Shown: piece by piece, positions 8,779 to 18,033 of the stretch
Numbering within the stretch: the stretch's first letter is position 1
Layout: the number at the start of each line of letters is the position of its first letter
Source of the DNA: CBDFKJ01 sp965248805
Lineage (GTDB): Bacteria > Pseudomonadota > Alphaproteobacteria > UBA6615
Length of the DNA: 64,000 nt
Direction of reading: 5' to 3'
Assembly: GCA_965248805.1 (NCBI GenBank)
Contig: CBDFKJ010000007.1
Location: 310,001 to 374,000, forward strand
The notes under the pieces: generated by a model
What the model was told of the DNA's origin: nothing
Seen by the model: only the letters and a program-made list of their open reading frames with translations
The model's database searches: none
Program-made: the position numbers and the translations under genes

Positions 8779-9627
8779 GTGGATTGATTCCAACGTTTGG
8801 AACCCTCGGTTTCGGGCTGCGATGATGTCGTCGGGGTCGGCTTTCCATATGAATGGCTGTGGGTTGGCCGCATTGTATTTGCGGACGAAGCGGTTGATTG
8901 CGGCCTGGAGATCGACGACGGAATGGAAGACGCCGTGCTTGAGCCGCCGCCGGGTGAGTTTTGCGAAGAAGCCCTCGACGGCATTAAGCCACGAGCAGGA
9001 GGTCGGTGTGAAGTGGAAAGTCCAGCGCGGATGGCGGGCGAGCCAGGCGCGGACCTTGTCCTTGTTGTGCGCCGCGTAGTTGTCGACGATCGCGTGGATG
9101 GCCTTGTCCGCCGGCACCGTGCGCTCGATGCGGTTGAGGAAGCGGATGAACTCCTGATGGCGGTGGCGCTGCATGTTCTGGCCGATCACCGTTCCGTCCA
9201 GAACGTTGAGCGCCGCAAACAGCGTGGTCGTGCCGTGCCGTTTGTAGTCATGGTGCCGGTGCGTCCCTTCTTCATCGGCAGACCGGCGGTCGAGCGCCTG
9301 GATCTGTGACTTCTCATCGATCGACAACACCACCGCATGGGCCGGCGGGTCGACATACAGGCCGACGATATCGGTGAGTTTCTCGGCGAAGGCAGGGTCG
9401 GTCGACAGCTTGAAGTTGCGCCAGCGGTGCGGGCTGAGACCGTGAGCCTTCCAGATCGCCTGCACCGTCGAGGCGGCAATACCGGCCGCCCTGGCCATCG
9501 CGCGCAACGTCCAGTGGGTCGCCTCAAACGGCGGCGGTTGCTGCGTCAGGCGCACGATCTCGGCGACACGATCGAGCGGGACCGGCGCCTTGCCGGGCGC
9601 ATACCACAGCAAAATACGGAATCCCAA
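8776..9627 (-). CDS. IS630-family transposase (intact)
   Basis: 283 residues from a TTG at 9627; a continuous reading frame upstream runs into hspQ antisense and is not meaningful. The DDE triad is visible: Asp in VLSIDEKSQIQ, Asp in IVDNYAAHNK, Glu in LNAVEGFFAKL. The N-terminal helix-turn-helix is shorter than in 340-residue IS630 members; either the family member is compact or an alternative start is used. The TAG stop is formed by the last two bases of the element plus the G of the CTAG target. Confidence 0.85.
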   Translation of the reverse strand: MGFRILLWYAPGKAPVPLDRVAEIVRLTQQPPPFEATHWTLRAMARAAGIAASTVQAIWKAHGLSPHRWRNFKLSTDPAFAEKLTDIVGLYVDPPAHAVVLSIDEKSQIQALDRRSADEEGTHRHHDYKRHGTTTLFAALNVLDGTVIGQNMQRHRHQEFIRFLNRIERTVPADKAIHAIVDNYAAHNKDKVRAWLARHPRWTFHFTPTSCSWLNAVEGFFAKLTRRRLKHGVFHSVVDLQAAINRFVRKYNAANPQPFIWKADPDDIIAARNRGFQTLESIH

Positions 9628-9658
9628 TTCGGACTCTTTCGTTCCGATCCCTCCACTA
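8777..9658 (-). mobile_element. IS630-family element, copy B (882 bp, intact class)
   Basis: Same ends as copy A, inserted so that the terminal TA of copy A (8777-8778) is also its own right-hand TA. Its other TA, at 9657-9658, falls in the stop codon of hspQ. It lacks the 7-bp duplication, so one uninterrupted transposase frame is present. Confidence 0.9.
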
Positions 9659-9973
9659 GTGAACCTGCTGGCGCAATTTATACCGCGCTCCGTCGAACTC
9701 ACTAAACAGCCTGTCAGCAAACGGGTGCATGATTCTCTGTGGTGCATCGGCCGGCTCCAGGTTCTGCTCAGCGACATAGGTGGTATGAGCTGCCTCATTT
9801 ACTAGAACGTGATACCAAGGTTTGTCCTTCGGGGCGCGCGAGCGAGCGACTTGCTCGTACCACTCGTCGGTCCCTTGAAAGCTCGTATCGACATCGAATA
9901 CGACGCCGATGTAGTCAAACCGCTTGTGGTGAATAATTTGCCCGACTTGGAATTTTGCTTCGTGCTTTGACAT
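9656..9973 (-). CDS. hspQ: Heat shock protein HspQ / hemimethylated-DNA-binding YccV-like
   Basis: 105 residues with the family blocks KFQVGQIIHHKRFDYIGVVF, KPWYHVLVNEA, TTYVAEQNLEPAD and a typical C-terminus YKLRQQVH. HspQ is a small beta-barrel protein linked to Lon-dependent proteolysis and DnaA stability in enterobacteria; its role in alphaproteobacteria is less clear. Its TAG stop coincides with the CTAG target of the IS630 copy, so the protein appears complete. Upstream, an IS3 element begins only 26 bp before the start codon, so the native promoter has probably been displaced. Confidence 0.9.
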   Translation of the reverse strand: MSKHEAKFQVGQIIHHKRFDYIGVVFDVDTSFQGTDEWYEQVARSRAPKDKPWYHVLVNEAAHTTYVAEQNLEPADAPQRIMHPFADRLFSEFDGARYKLRQQVH

Positions 9974-10066
9974 GGGAATAACCGATCTCGCGACAGACGT
10001 GACCTTGCCCCCTGGAGATCTCCCGCTTTGGAGTTAGGGTCTGTTTCCTGACGGAGGAGACGGACG

Positions 10067-10333
10067 ATGAAGCGGAGCCGATTTTCGGAAGAACAGATCA
10101 TCGGGATATTGAAGGAACATCGCGCGGGGATGTCGGCGGCCGAGCTGTGCCGCAGGCACGGGATATCGGATGCGACGTTCTACACGTGGCGGTCGAAGTA
10201 CGGCGGCATGGAGGTGTCGGACGCGAAGCGGCTGAAGGCGATGGAGGACGAGAACCGGAAGCTGAAGAAGCTGCTGGCGGAGCAGATGTTGGATAACGCG
10301 ACGCTGAAAGAGATGCTGGCAAAAAACTTCTGA
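10067..10333 (+). CDS. IS3-family transposase OrfA
   Basis: 88 residues, MKRSRFSEEQIIGILKEH at the start, a helix-turn-helix (AAELCRRHGISDATFYTWRSKYGG) and a leucine-zipper-like tail (MEDENRKLKKLLAEQMLD). This is the DNA-binding half of an IS3-family transposase. A good Shine-Dalgarno (ACGGAGGAG) lies upstream. OrfA itself is intact, but its partner OrfB is broken, so the element is likely immobile without help. Confidence 0.9.
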   Translation: MKRSRFSEEQIIGILKEHRAGMSAAELCRRHGISDATFYTWRSKYGGMEVSDAKRLKAMEDENRKLKKLLAEQMLDNATLKEMLAKNF

Positions 10334-10356
10334 CGCCCGGATCGAGGAGGAAAGCC

Positions 10357-11191
10357 GTGAACTGGGCGATAACAGACAAGAGCTATTCGCAGCGCCGGGC
10401 GTGTTCGCTGGTCGGCCTGGACCGGAAGAGCTTCCGCTATGTGTCGAGGCGGCCTGATGATGACACCATCCGCAAACGACTGCGTGAGCTTGCATCGCGG
10501 CGCCGTCGCTTCGGCTATCGCCGTCTGCATATCCTGCTGCGGCGCGAGGGTGTCGAGATGAACCACAAGAAGCTGTACCGGCTGTACAGGGAAGAGCGGT
10601 TAACGGTTCGCAAACGCGGCGGCCGCGCAAGCGGGCGCTGGGGACCCGGGCGCCGATGGCGATCCCGCGAGGGCCGAACCAGCGCTGGTCGTTGGACTTC
10701 GTGTCGGATGCGCTCATGGACAGCCGGCGGTTCCGCATCCTGTGCGTGATCGACGACTTCAGCCGGGAGTGTCTGGCCACGGCGGTGGACAACTCGATCT
10801 CCGGCGTCCGTGTCGCACGCGAGCTGGATCGGATCGCCGAGATGCGCGGCTATCCCTGCATGGTGGTCAGCGACAACGGCACCGAGCTGACATCGAACGC
10901 GATCCTGCGCTGGCAGGAGGAACGCGGTGTCGAGTGGCACTACATCGCACCCGGCAGGCCGATGCAGAACGGCCTGGTGGAATCATTCAACGGGAGGCTG
11001 CGCGACGAATGCCTGAACGAGCACCTGTTCGACAGCTACGGCCAGGCGAAGAAGATCGTCGAACCTGGCGCCACGACTACAACAAACATCGGCCCCACAC
11101 GAGCCTCGACGGGCTCACTCCGATGCAGTATGCAACCCGGTCCCAACAGGGCCACAACCGGAACAGATTCTATTCAGCTGTGGGGGCATAA
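10357..11191 (+). pseudogene. IS3-family transposase OrfB with two frameshifts
   Basis: Starts at GTG 10357 with a helix-turn-helix-21-like segment, and the DDE core is visible (SLDFVSDAL, VVSDNGTELTSN, GLVESFNGRLRDECLNEH). The frame breaks near 10620, where two extra bases (GC) interrupt the Lys/Arg-rich linker. It breaks again near 11060, where one base is missing before TWRHDYNKHRPHTSLDGLTP. Repairing both gives a normal OrfB of about 275 residues. The gene is therefore decayed. Confidence 0.88.
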
Positions 11192-11402
11192 CGGGGGCAA
11201 GGTCAGACGCTATCTGAGGGCAATGCATTACTTGGCGGTGGCGGTTCCGTTGGTGGCGGTTGCGGCGTTTTGGAGGAGCGCCAGGGGTTGGTTCCAGGGG
11301 TGGCTCTGCCGGCGGCTTGGATCATAACGCCTAATTCCACTAATCGCTCCCGTACATTCGCCTCGATGTGATTTGGCCAGCCGAACCAAGCGTTTTCGAC
11401 CC

Positions 11403-11432
11403 GAGATCCTCTCGCGCGAGCGAGAGGATCTC
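11403..11432. terminator. Strong hairpin, possible terminator
   Basis: GAGATCCTCTCGC-GCGA-GCGAGAGGATCTC forms a perfect 13-bp stem with a 4-nt loop. There is no U-run on either side, so it may be a stable palindrome rather than a true intrinsic terminator. The surrounding stretch 11206-11456 contains no gene that I can support. Confidence 0.4.
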
Positions 11433-11456
11433 AAACGCGCGTCCGCGGCACGTCCC

Positions 11457-12086
11457 TTAACAGCCCGGTGATGAAGTCGCGCTTTGATCAATCGGTTTTG
11501 GGGGCGACGATGATGATGATAACGAGCATGGCTGGTTTGCCTTCGATGTTCGCCACGATGGCGATCGCCAGGGCAGCATCGAACTGAATAACGAACAAAA
11601 GGGTGCTCTTTGCACTCGCAGCCTCCCTCGGCGTGCCTGATCCGAACAGCGCGCGCATCAGAATGCCGAGATTGAACCCGGCGACATGGATCAGGTAGCG
11701 TTTGTGGACGTTCTCGCGCGCCCGCAGCAACGCGCGGCGCATGCCGCCACGGTCGAGGACATGGGCGAAGCTGCGCTCGACCATCTCACCGCGCCTGCGC
11801 ATGGCGTTCCGCGCGACGCCGGACTTCAATCGCGCCCGGTTGGCGTAGACAGCCTGACGTGCCGCCTAGTCGCCATGCCAGCGCAGATAGCCGTTGGCGG
11901 GCTCCGGCTCGGAGATCCGCGTTTTCCAGACGCCGCCGTCGAGGTCTTTCAGCCCCTCGCGTGAATGATAGCCCTTGTCGCCAACGAGACTGCAGGGCTC
12001 TGCCCGTGTTGGAGCCAGGCCGACCTCGGCGAGGTTGCGCGCGGCCGCCTCCAGCGTCCCAGGCAAAGTCGTCGTGTCGCCTTCAT
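11457..12086 (-). pseudogene. Truncated DDE transposase (C-terminal half) of an IS1182-like element
   Basis: Nearly identical to the C-terminal half of the transposase at 15.2-16.5 kb, including the unusual Ile-rich end (MLVIIIIVAPKTD). It carries a nonsense codon: GACCAG in the longer copy is GACTAG here (near 11866). The outer end CTTAACAGCCCGGTGATGAAG is kept at 11457. The inner end is fused at 12086/12087 to an IS1595 transposase lacking its first codons, which looks like a deletion joining two neighbouring ISs. Confidence 0.85.
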
Positions 12087-13230
12087 CCGCACCGACCTGC
12101 CCTTCCCGCAATCCCTCCCCGAGTTTCAGCGACTTTTCTCCGACGATGCGGCGTGCGCCGCCTACCTGGAAAGGGCTCGCTGGGGTGACGGGTTCGCCTG
12201 CCCGCGCTGCGGCGTCGTGGGTGAACCTTTCCGCATCGCCACGCGGCCTGGCGTCCTGACCTGTCGCGCTTGCCGCCGCCAGACGGGATTGACCGTCGGC
12301 ACGGTCATGGAGCGCAGCCACACGCCTTTGAGCACGTGGTTTTGGGCCGCCTATCTGGTCGCCAGCCAGACGCCGGGCATGTCGGCGGTGCAGTTTCAGC
12401 GGCAGCTTGGGCTGACGCGGTACGAAACCGCCTTCGGCATCCTGCATAAGCTCCGCGCGGGTATGGTGCGGCCCGATCAGGATCGGATCGGTGCCAGGGC
12501 AGGAGAGCATGTCGAGGTGGACGAAACCTATGTTGGAGGCCGGATGCGTGGTGAAGGCCGAGGCGTTCACCACAAGACGCTGGTGGCTGCTGCCGTCGAA
12601 GTCAGCCACAGGGAGCCCGGCACCGCGCAGGACAAGCGGAAGGATGGCCGCTACGCCGGGCGTGTGCGGCTGTCCGTCGCTGCCGACCGCAGCGCCGATT
12701 CGCTATGTGGCTTCGTCGAGAACGCCGTTATGCCGGGGTCGCTGATCGTCACCGACGATTGGAGTGGCTATGGCAGCTTGCGGACACGCGGCTATGATCA
12801 CCACGCCATTGCCGAATGCGGCGACCCCGAGGTGGCCGAAGAGTTCATGCCGATCATCCACCTCGTCTTCAGCAACCTGAAGAATTGGCTCAGTGGCATC
12901 CACCATGGCGTGAGCGCAAAGCATCTACAAGCCTACCTCAATGAGTTCACGTTCCGCTTCAACAGGCGGTTTTACCCGTTCAACGCCTTCCGCTCATTGC
13001 TCGGAATCGCAGGAGAGGCCGAGGCTCCAACCTACGCCGAGCTATATTCCGGCGAGTGGAAGCACCTACATGTAGTGGGTGTACGAATTAACCGGATAGG
13101 CACGCTTCGTTCGAGGATCAGCTTACCGCATCGGCGCGGTGCGGTGAATAGGCATGAGCATCGAACTCAGGCGTGCTGGGGCGGGTGCCAACGCCCAGCA
13201 GCTCAAACGCGACCCCGCGGAGAGCGCTAA
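11965..13230 (+). pseudogene. Chimeric IS1595 transposase
   Basis: From 12090 the protein is an IS1595-family transposase: an N-terminal zinc ribbon (FACPRCGVVGEPF ... TCRACRRQTG), then an ISXO2-like DDE domain with Asp in VEVDETYVGG, Asp in IVTDDWSGYGS and a late catalytic region FSNLKNWLSGIHHGVS. An ATG at 11965 in the neighbouring fragment keeps the frame open, so a fusion protein of about 421 residues is possible in principle. The natural start (MDVLD in the full copy) is lost. At the 3' end the frame runs past the element into host DNA. Confidence 0.75.
12087..13104 (+). mobile_element. IS1595-family element, copy 1 (5'-truncated)
   Basis: Same element as the complete copy at 22170-23268, but the left end and the first codons are gone, replaced by the IS1182-like fragment. 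The right terminal repeat (CCGGATAGGCACG) ends at 13104. The flank CTTCGTTC resembles the target duplication CTTCGGTC of the complete copy, hinting at a target preference. Confidence 0.85.
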
Positions 13231-13560
13231 AGCCGAGCAGTGCGCTGACGGAGGGCGGATAGCAGTCCCTCGATGCTGCCGCCATGCCCGTTAATGACCG
13301 AGGAGAATTCGGATCTCTGAGTGATCGCCACGCTGATCCCTTCTATCACGAGATCGACTACGCGCCACTCGCCATCGTTGCGCCGTAAATGCCATTCGAC
13401 TCCAAAAGGACGAGAACCGCCACGCACCACCTGGCTGTCGACGACGGCAGCGTTATCAGCGTCGAGGCGGGCACCGCCGATGGGCGACAGATCGGCCTGC
13501 CTGGCTACTTGGCGGACAACGAGCGAAATGCCGAACTTATTCCACTCGCAGCAAAGCGGT
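13227..13560 (-). pseudogene. MlaC/Ttg2D-family phospholipid-binding protein, C-terminal fragment
   Basis: The reading contains PFGVEWHLRRNDGEWRVVDL, VIEGISVAITQRSEFSSVI and a tail with GGSIEGLLSALRQ, the diagnostic C-terminal blocks of MlaC, the periplasmic shuttle of the Mla phospholipid transport system. Only about 100 residues remain. The signal peptide and N-terminal half are missing, and upstream sequence is unrelated. Treated as a gene remnant. Confidence 0.8.
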
Positions 13561-13572
13561 CGCGATGCGCAC

Positions 13573-13640
13573 GTCGCGCGGGCCTGCCGGAGGGGCCGGC
13601 GGAGGATGCGGCAGAGGCGGCGAATGATAATGCGGAGCCA
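13573..13640. repeat. Dispersed GC-rich repeat, copy 1
   Basis: Shares a core of about 60 bp with 17977-18033 and 20202-20270. Read on the plus strand all three would encode a tail of the form RAGLPE(G/R)PAED-x2-EAA-(N/K)-DN; here it ends ...NAEPVKSAENAP followed by a stop. It may be the C-terminus of related small genes or a nongenic repeat. Confidence 0.5.
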
Positions 13641-13679
13641 GTGAAGTCGGCGGAGAACGCGCCGTAGCCGCGATCCCTG

Positions 13680-13802
13680 TACAAGCAGCTTCGGCGGGAT
13701 CTCGATGCCGAGAGCGCGTGCGGTGTGGAGGTTGATGATGAGGTCGAATTTGGTCGCCTGCTGAATCGGCACATTGCCCGGATCCTTACCCTTCATCGGG
13801 GT
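13680..13802 (-). pseudogene. ABC transporter substrate-binding protein, C-terminal fragment
   Basis: Reads NVPIQQATKFDLIINLHTA and RALGIEIPPKLL, the typical end of substrate-binding proteins of the ABC_sub_bind (PF04392) type. About 40 residues remain and the final residues are replaced by unrelated sequence. A similar ending is found at 25.2 kb. Confidence 0.7.
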
Positions 13803-13807
13803 GCTCC

Positions 13808-14179
13808 TCACGCACCCTTGTGCCGCCTCTTGTCGGGCCGCCAGTTCGGAAATTCCTTTGCGACCCAACGGTCGACGCCCTTCCAGTATTTTCTGGCTGC
13901 GGTAATTAACGGCCCCAGCCCTCTGAGCTTGTTGGTATCTGGGTTCTTGACGCGACCAACGATCCCGGCCGCTCGCATAGTACCCCCTATCTTCGTCTGG
14001 GCTTCCTCAATACGGGCCTTTTGCGGCAACGGTTTGGTAGTCGCCTTATGCGGAACAGCCGACTTCGCTACGCGCGGCTTCTTCACGCGGCTGACAGTCC
14101 TCTTCTTGGCGGCTGTCTTGCGGGCGGACGACTTCTTCGCCGCGCCGGAATTTTTCTTGGAAGGCGATTTGGTAGCCAT
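13808..14179 (-). CDS. Basic histone H1-like / Lys-Ala-rich protein
   Basis: 123 residues, very basic. Residues 1-50 are Lys/Ala/Ser repeats (KKNSGAAKKSSARKTAAKK) like eukaryotic H1 tails and bacterial histone-like proteins. Residues 60-123 look folded (KIGGTMRAAGIVGRVKNPDT ... ARKYWKGVDRWVAKEFPNW). No catalytic motif is visible. DNA or RNA binding is an inference from charge. Alternative: a poorly known alphaproteobacterial hypothetical protein. It lies between transporter debris and a broken cyclase. Confidence 0.6.
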   Translation of the reverse strand: MATKSPSKKNSGAAKKSSARKTAAKKRTVSRVKKPRVAKSAVPHKATTKPLPQKARIEEAQTKIGGTMRAAGIVGRVKNPDTNKLRGLGPLITAARKYWKGVDRWVAKEFPNWRPDKRRHKGA

Positions 14180-14364
14180 TCTTCTGGACCCTTTCGATGG
14201 TCTCTGAAGCGGCCGCCATTGTTGTGATCGGGAATGCCTGCGGCCGTTCTACGTGGCTTGGGCGTGCCTAGCTTCCCTTGAGGTGCAGGGTATGGCGATT
14301 CGATTGCGCGGTAAACGGATATGAATGTAGGATCGTCGTCCACTCACCCCACCCGAAGGTGTGG

Positions 14365-15019
14365 ATGGCAGCATCACAACGCGCTGAAACTAGCCTCGCC
14401 GCAATTCTCGCGGCTACACCAAGCTCATGGAGGCCGACCCACAGGGGACCATTGAGCGCCTCAAGGTCCTCCGCGCGGATCTGATCGATCCCCTAATCAC
14501 CGAACATCGCGGCAAGGTCCTCAAGCGAACCGGCGACGGCTCGCTTGTCGAGTTCGACAGCGTTGAGGATGCCGTTCGATGCGCGCTCGAGATCCAGCGG
14601 GAGATGGCGCAGCACCATGCTAGCCCGCCAACGATTATATTGAATTTTGTGTCGGCATCGAGATCAGCGATGTCATGTCCGAGGAGGACGGTTCCCACAG
14701 CACTGGCGAGAATATCGCGTCGCGGCTGGAGGGACTGGCCAATATCGGCGGCATCTGTGTTTCCGAGCAAGTTTTCCAGCAGGCGAGGAACGTCGTTGAC
14801 GCCGGCTTCGAGCACATGGGCCGGCAAGAACTCAAGAACGTTGCCGAGGCGGTCCCGGTTTATAGGGTGCTGCTGGACCCCGCTAACGCCGGTGTGCTCG
14901 TATACGACAGAGGCTCGTCCGACAGTGGCCGGAAGTGGAAGCCATGGGCGGCAGCGGCGTTACTCGTTGCATCGCTCGTTGCCGGATTGTTATGGGCGGC
15001 CCTGAGGGATGGCACCTAG
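14365..15019 (+). pseudogene. Class III adenylate/guanylate cyclase, frameshifted
   Basis: The frame starts MAASQRAETSLAAILA, where intact relatives carry a metal-binding Asp (AADVxGYS). About a dozen bases that would encode this Asp are missing, and the frame shifts near 14408. It continues as MEADPQGTIERLKVLRADL and VLKRTGDGSLVEF, then shifts again near 14630 before SEEDGSHSTGENIASRLEGL. A C-terminal membrane segment (WAAAALLVASLVAGLLWAAL) ends the protein. Loss of the catalytic Asp and two frameshifts make it nonfunctional. Confidence 0.85.
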
Positions 15020-15100
15020 CATCGCGGCACATGAACGGGCCACCCAACGTCGAGCGCACAACGGCTCTTTCCTAGCCAACGCGGATTATCGCGTTCCTAC

Positions 15101-16544
15101 CAGCCCGTTGACGAAGTCCGGCGTGTCTGATTCTGTCTGAACATAGAGATTTAGACGGGCGTCGTGCGATGGCATTGAGACGACAGAGCGAGGTTCAGGG
15201 TGACCTCGTGGTGACATGGGCGGAGATGCCGCGTTCGCCTGGACACGCGTTTTCCGACCGGCTGCATGAGTTGCTGACCGAGTCTGGCTTTGACGGCTTC
15301 GTGGAGGCGACGTGCAAGCCATACTACGCACCTCGGATGGGGGCTCCTTCGCTGCCGCCGGGGCGTTATTTCCGGATGCACATGATCGGCTATTTCGAGG
15401 GCATCGGCAGCGAGCGCGGCATCGCTTGGCGCTGTTCGGATTCGCTGTCGCTTCGCGCGTTTCTGCGGTTGGCGAACCGGGACAAGGTTCCTGGTTGTCG
15501 AAGACGCGCGGCCGGCTGCCGCACGAGGTCCATGAAAAGGTTTTCGACTGGGTTCTGGCTCTCGTCGCCGCGCGCGGTCTGGTGAAGGGCGAGCGGATCG
15601 GCGTCGACGGCTCGACGATGGAAGCCAACGCCGCCCTGCGAGCCATCGTGCGGCGCGATAGCGGCGAGACCTATCGCGAGATGCTGACGCAAATGGCGAA
15701 GGAGAGTGGCGTCGAAACGCCGACGATCGACGACCTCGTCCGGCTCGATCGCCGGCGGAAGGGCAAGAAGCTTTCGAACAAGGATTGGACGAGCCCGACC
15801 GATCCTGATGCGAAGATCGCGCGGATGAAGGACGGCACCACGCATCTGGCCTACAAGCCCGAGCACGCGGTCGATCTCGACACCGGCGTCATCGTTGCGG
15901 CACCGATCTATCCAGCCGATGAAGGCGACACGACGACTTTGCCTGGGACGCTGGAGGCGGCCGCGCGCAACCTCGCCGAGGTCGGCCTGGCTCCAACACG
16001 GGCAGAGCCCTGCGGTCTCGTTGGCGACAAGGGCTATCATTCACGCGAGGGGCTGAAAGACCTCGACGGCGGCGTCTGGAAAACGCGGATCTCCGAGCCG
16101 GAGCCCGCCAACGGCTATCTGCGCTGGCATGGCGACCAGGCGGCACGTCAGGCTGTCTACGCCAACCGGGCGCGATTGAAGTCCGGCGTCGCGCGGAACG
16201 CCATGCGCAGGCGCGGTGAGATGGTCGAGCGCAGCTTCGCCCATGTCCTCGACCGTGGCGGCATGCGCCGCGCGTTGCTGCGGGCGCGCGAGAACGTCCA
16301 CAAACGCTACCTGATCCATGTCGCCGGGTTCAATCTCGGCATTCTGATGCGCGCGCTGTTCGGATCAGGCACGCCGAGGGAGGCTGCGAGTGCAAAGAGC
16401 ACCCTTTTGTTCGTTATTCGGTTCGATGCTGCCCTGGCGATCGCCATCGTGGCGAACATCGAAGGCAAACCAGCCATGCTCGTTATCATCATCATCGTCG
16501 CCCCCAAAACCGATTGATCAAAGCGCAACTTCATCACCGGGCTG
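15101..16544 (+). mobile_element. IS1182-like DDE element (about 1.45 kb)
   Basis: Ends match as imperfect inverted repeats: CAGCCCGTTGACGAAG at 15101 and the complement of CAGCCCGGTGATGAAG ending at 16544. The repeats may extend outward by CTTA(A/G). Fragments of the same element are seen at 11.46-12.09, 43.1 and 59.3-59.5 kb. Confidence 0.8.
15169..16517 (+). pseudogene. DDE transposase with a small deletion frameshift
   Basis: The N-terminal part (RSPGHAFSDRLHELLTESGF, then LPPGRYFRMHMIGYFEGI) runs to about 15490, where bases that should encode DHS are missing and the frame changes. It resumes with LSKTRGRLPHEVHEKVFDWV, GVDGSTMEANAALRAI, MKDGTTHLAYKPEHAVDLDT, GDKGYHSREGL and a C-terminal MVERSFAHVLDRGGMRRALL. 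Gene layout and length (about 450 residues when repaired) fit IS1182-type transposases; the exact group is not certain. Confidence 0.82.
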
Positions 16545-16606
16545 CTAAGGGCCACACTTTGCCGCGGTACGCGGCGTTGCGCGGCCATCAGGCAACCTAC
16601 AACCGA

Positions 16607-17815
16607 CTACGACTCCGAACCGTCGTCGGCCTGCCACCACTGAATTCGGCCCACGTTCTTGGCCTCAATTGGGTCGAGTTGGCGCAGTGCCTTTTTCTCA
16701 GCGCTTGGCAGGTGGTTGAAGAAGCTGTTCGAAACGACAATCTGCCCGGCATCGGCGGCACCAGTCATTCTTTCCGCTAGGTTGATCGTATCGCCGATGA
16801 GGCCGATGTGAGATTGCGAGAACGGCCGGAGGGGTAGCAGGTTGACTTCGCCTAGCGCGATGCCGACACGCACCCCAACGGTCGGCTGCACTCGGTCGAT
16901 CTGTCGCTGCCAACGGTTTGAGACTGATTCACCGATGTCGCGCAATGCCCGGGCGCAGCGAAGGGCGGCGCCGGCGTCGCGCTCAGTCGGAACGGGGACG
17001 CCGAACACCCCAATCGCCGCGTCTCCGATGAACTGGTAGAACATACCCCCCGCGTCATGGATAGCGTGGCGTGACGCCGAATAGAACGAGGTCAAGATCC
17101 GCCGTATTGTGCCGGCGTCCTTGGTATCCTGCACGTAGCCCGAAAAGCCGCACAGGTCGCTGATCACGACTGCCGCGGGGCTGTAGACGCCGTGCTGCAG
17201 GATTTTTTCTGGCGAAAGCCCCAGAGCTGTATGCATGGTGTGCAGGCTCCAGTGACTGAAATGCCACAAGAGGGTTTCTTCTAGATAATGCCCGGCGAAT
17301 GACGAACCGAAGGCTTGGTTCCACTTTGCGCTGTCGATGGCGCGTCGCAGCTCGCTATGGCTTGCTCCATCAAGGCGATCGACATCGACAGCGAAGAATC
17401 TTTTGACCAGATCGAGAATGTCACGCTCCTCCCAAAACTCGAGCGCGGTTGGGGGCTTGATCAGTTCGCGAAGCGTGGAGCACAGACGGCCCCAATGTGC
17501 ATAGTCGGCCGAGCGCAGAACGACGATGAGCTTTTCCAACTCGGGTGCCGCGTCGCCGGAATACTTGCGCGTGATATTCGAAACAAGTTCGGCCTCATCA
17601 ACGCCGTATTTGACGTCGACGAAGAGCGGAGCCTTGCCCTCGCGAACTACGCAGAGATCGGCGAAACTGCCGCGCGTAGGAAGTTTGACCTCTCGGGCAA
17701 TCTGTTGCATCGGCCGACCCGAACCCGCCTCGGCGAAATGCTGGGTACGCAATATGTCGGCGCAGATTTCCTTTAGGAACAGGCGCAGACTTTGGAGGCT
17801 TGTTCGATCGGTCAT
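16607..17815 (-). CDS. Class III adenylate/guanylate cyclase with N-terminal sensor-like region
   Basis: 402 residues from ATG 17815. Residues 1-200 are not recognised (LQSLRLFLKEICADIL ... LFVDVKYGVDEAELV). Residues about 215-400 form a class III catalytic domain with VVISDLCGFSGYV (metal Asp), FYQFIGDAAIGVFG (second metal site), RVGIALGEVNL and IGDTINLAERMTGAADAGQI. It would make a cyclic nucleotide in the cytoplasm from ATP or GTP. It is the only intact cyclase of three in 6 kb and is convergent with the IS at 15.1 kb. The ORF can be extended upstream but that part is antisense of a repeat. Confidence 0.85.
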   Translation of the reverse strand: MTDRTSLQSLRLFLKEICADILRTQHFAEAGSGRPMQQIAREVKLPTRGSFADLCVVREGKAPLFVDVKYGVDEAELVSNITRKYSGDAAPELEKLIVVLRSADYAHWGRLCSTLRELIKPPTALEFWEERDILDLVKRFFAVDVDRLDGASHSELRRAIDSAKWNQAFGSSFAGHYLEETLLWHFSHWSLHTMHTALGLSPEKILQHGVYSPAAVVISDLCGFSGYVQDTKDAGTIRRILTSFYSASRHAIHDAGGMFYQFIGDAAIGVFGVPVPTERDAGAALRCARALRDIGESVSNRWQRQIDRVQPTVGVRVGIALGEVNLLPLRPFSQSHIGLIGDTINLAERMTGAADAGQIVVSNSFFNHLPSAEKKALRQLDPIEAKNVGRIQWWQADDGSES

Positions 17816-17976
17816 CGTTTTTCTGATCAGCCTGCTTAGATTGGTCGTCCGGGTCGAAATCCTAGTGCGTCCGTAGAGGGCGCTGCAATGTGGCCCAGCT
17901 ATACATTGCAAAAACAAGCCGAGATTTCGCCTCACAGGGACCTTTCGGTCTTGCAATGCTCGCCGAGGCCCTCGAC

Positions 17977-18033
17977 CGCGCGGGCCTGCCGGAGCGGCCG
18001 GCGGAGGATGCGGCAGAGGCGGCGAACGACAAC
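17977..18033. repeat. Dispersed GC-rich repeat, copy 2
   Basis: Second copy of the repeat at 13573. On the plus strand it lies in a possible small frame from about 17890 reading LAEALDRAGLPERPAEDAAE. No other feature is evident between 17816 and 18134. Confidence 0.5.

Larger units (their letters stand above)
10000..11205 (+). mobile_element. IS3-family (IS407-like) element, degenerate
   Basis: Perfect 13-bp inverted repeats TGACCTTGCCCCC / GGGGGCAAGGTCA bound 1206 bp. GACG is duplicated at 9996-9999 and 11206-11209; a 4-bp target duplication fits the IS407 group. It carries orfA and a frameshifted orfB. Confidence 0.92.

Noticed and set aside
11403..11432. Hairpin as a CRISPR or attachment repeat
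   Set aside because: Occurs once only, with no spacers or partner copy in the window. Kept only as a possible terminator.
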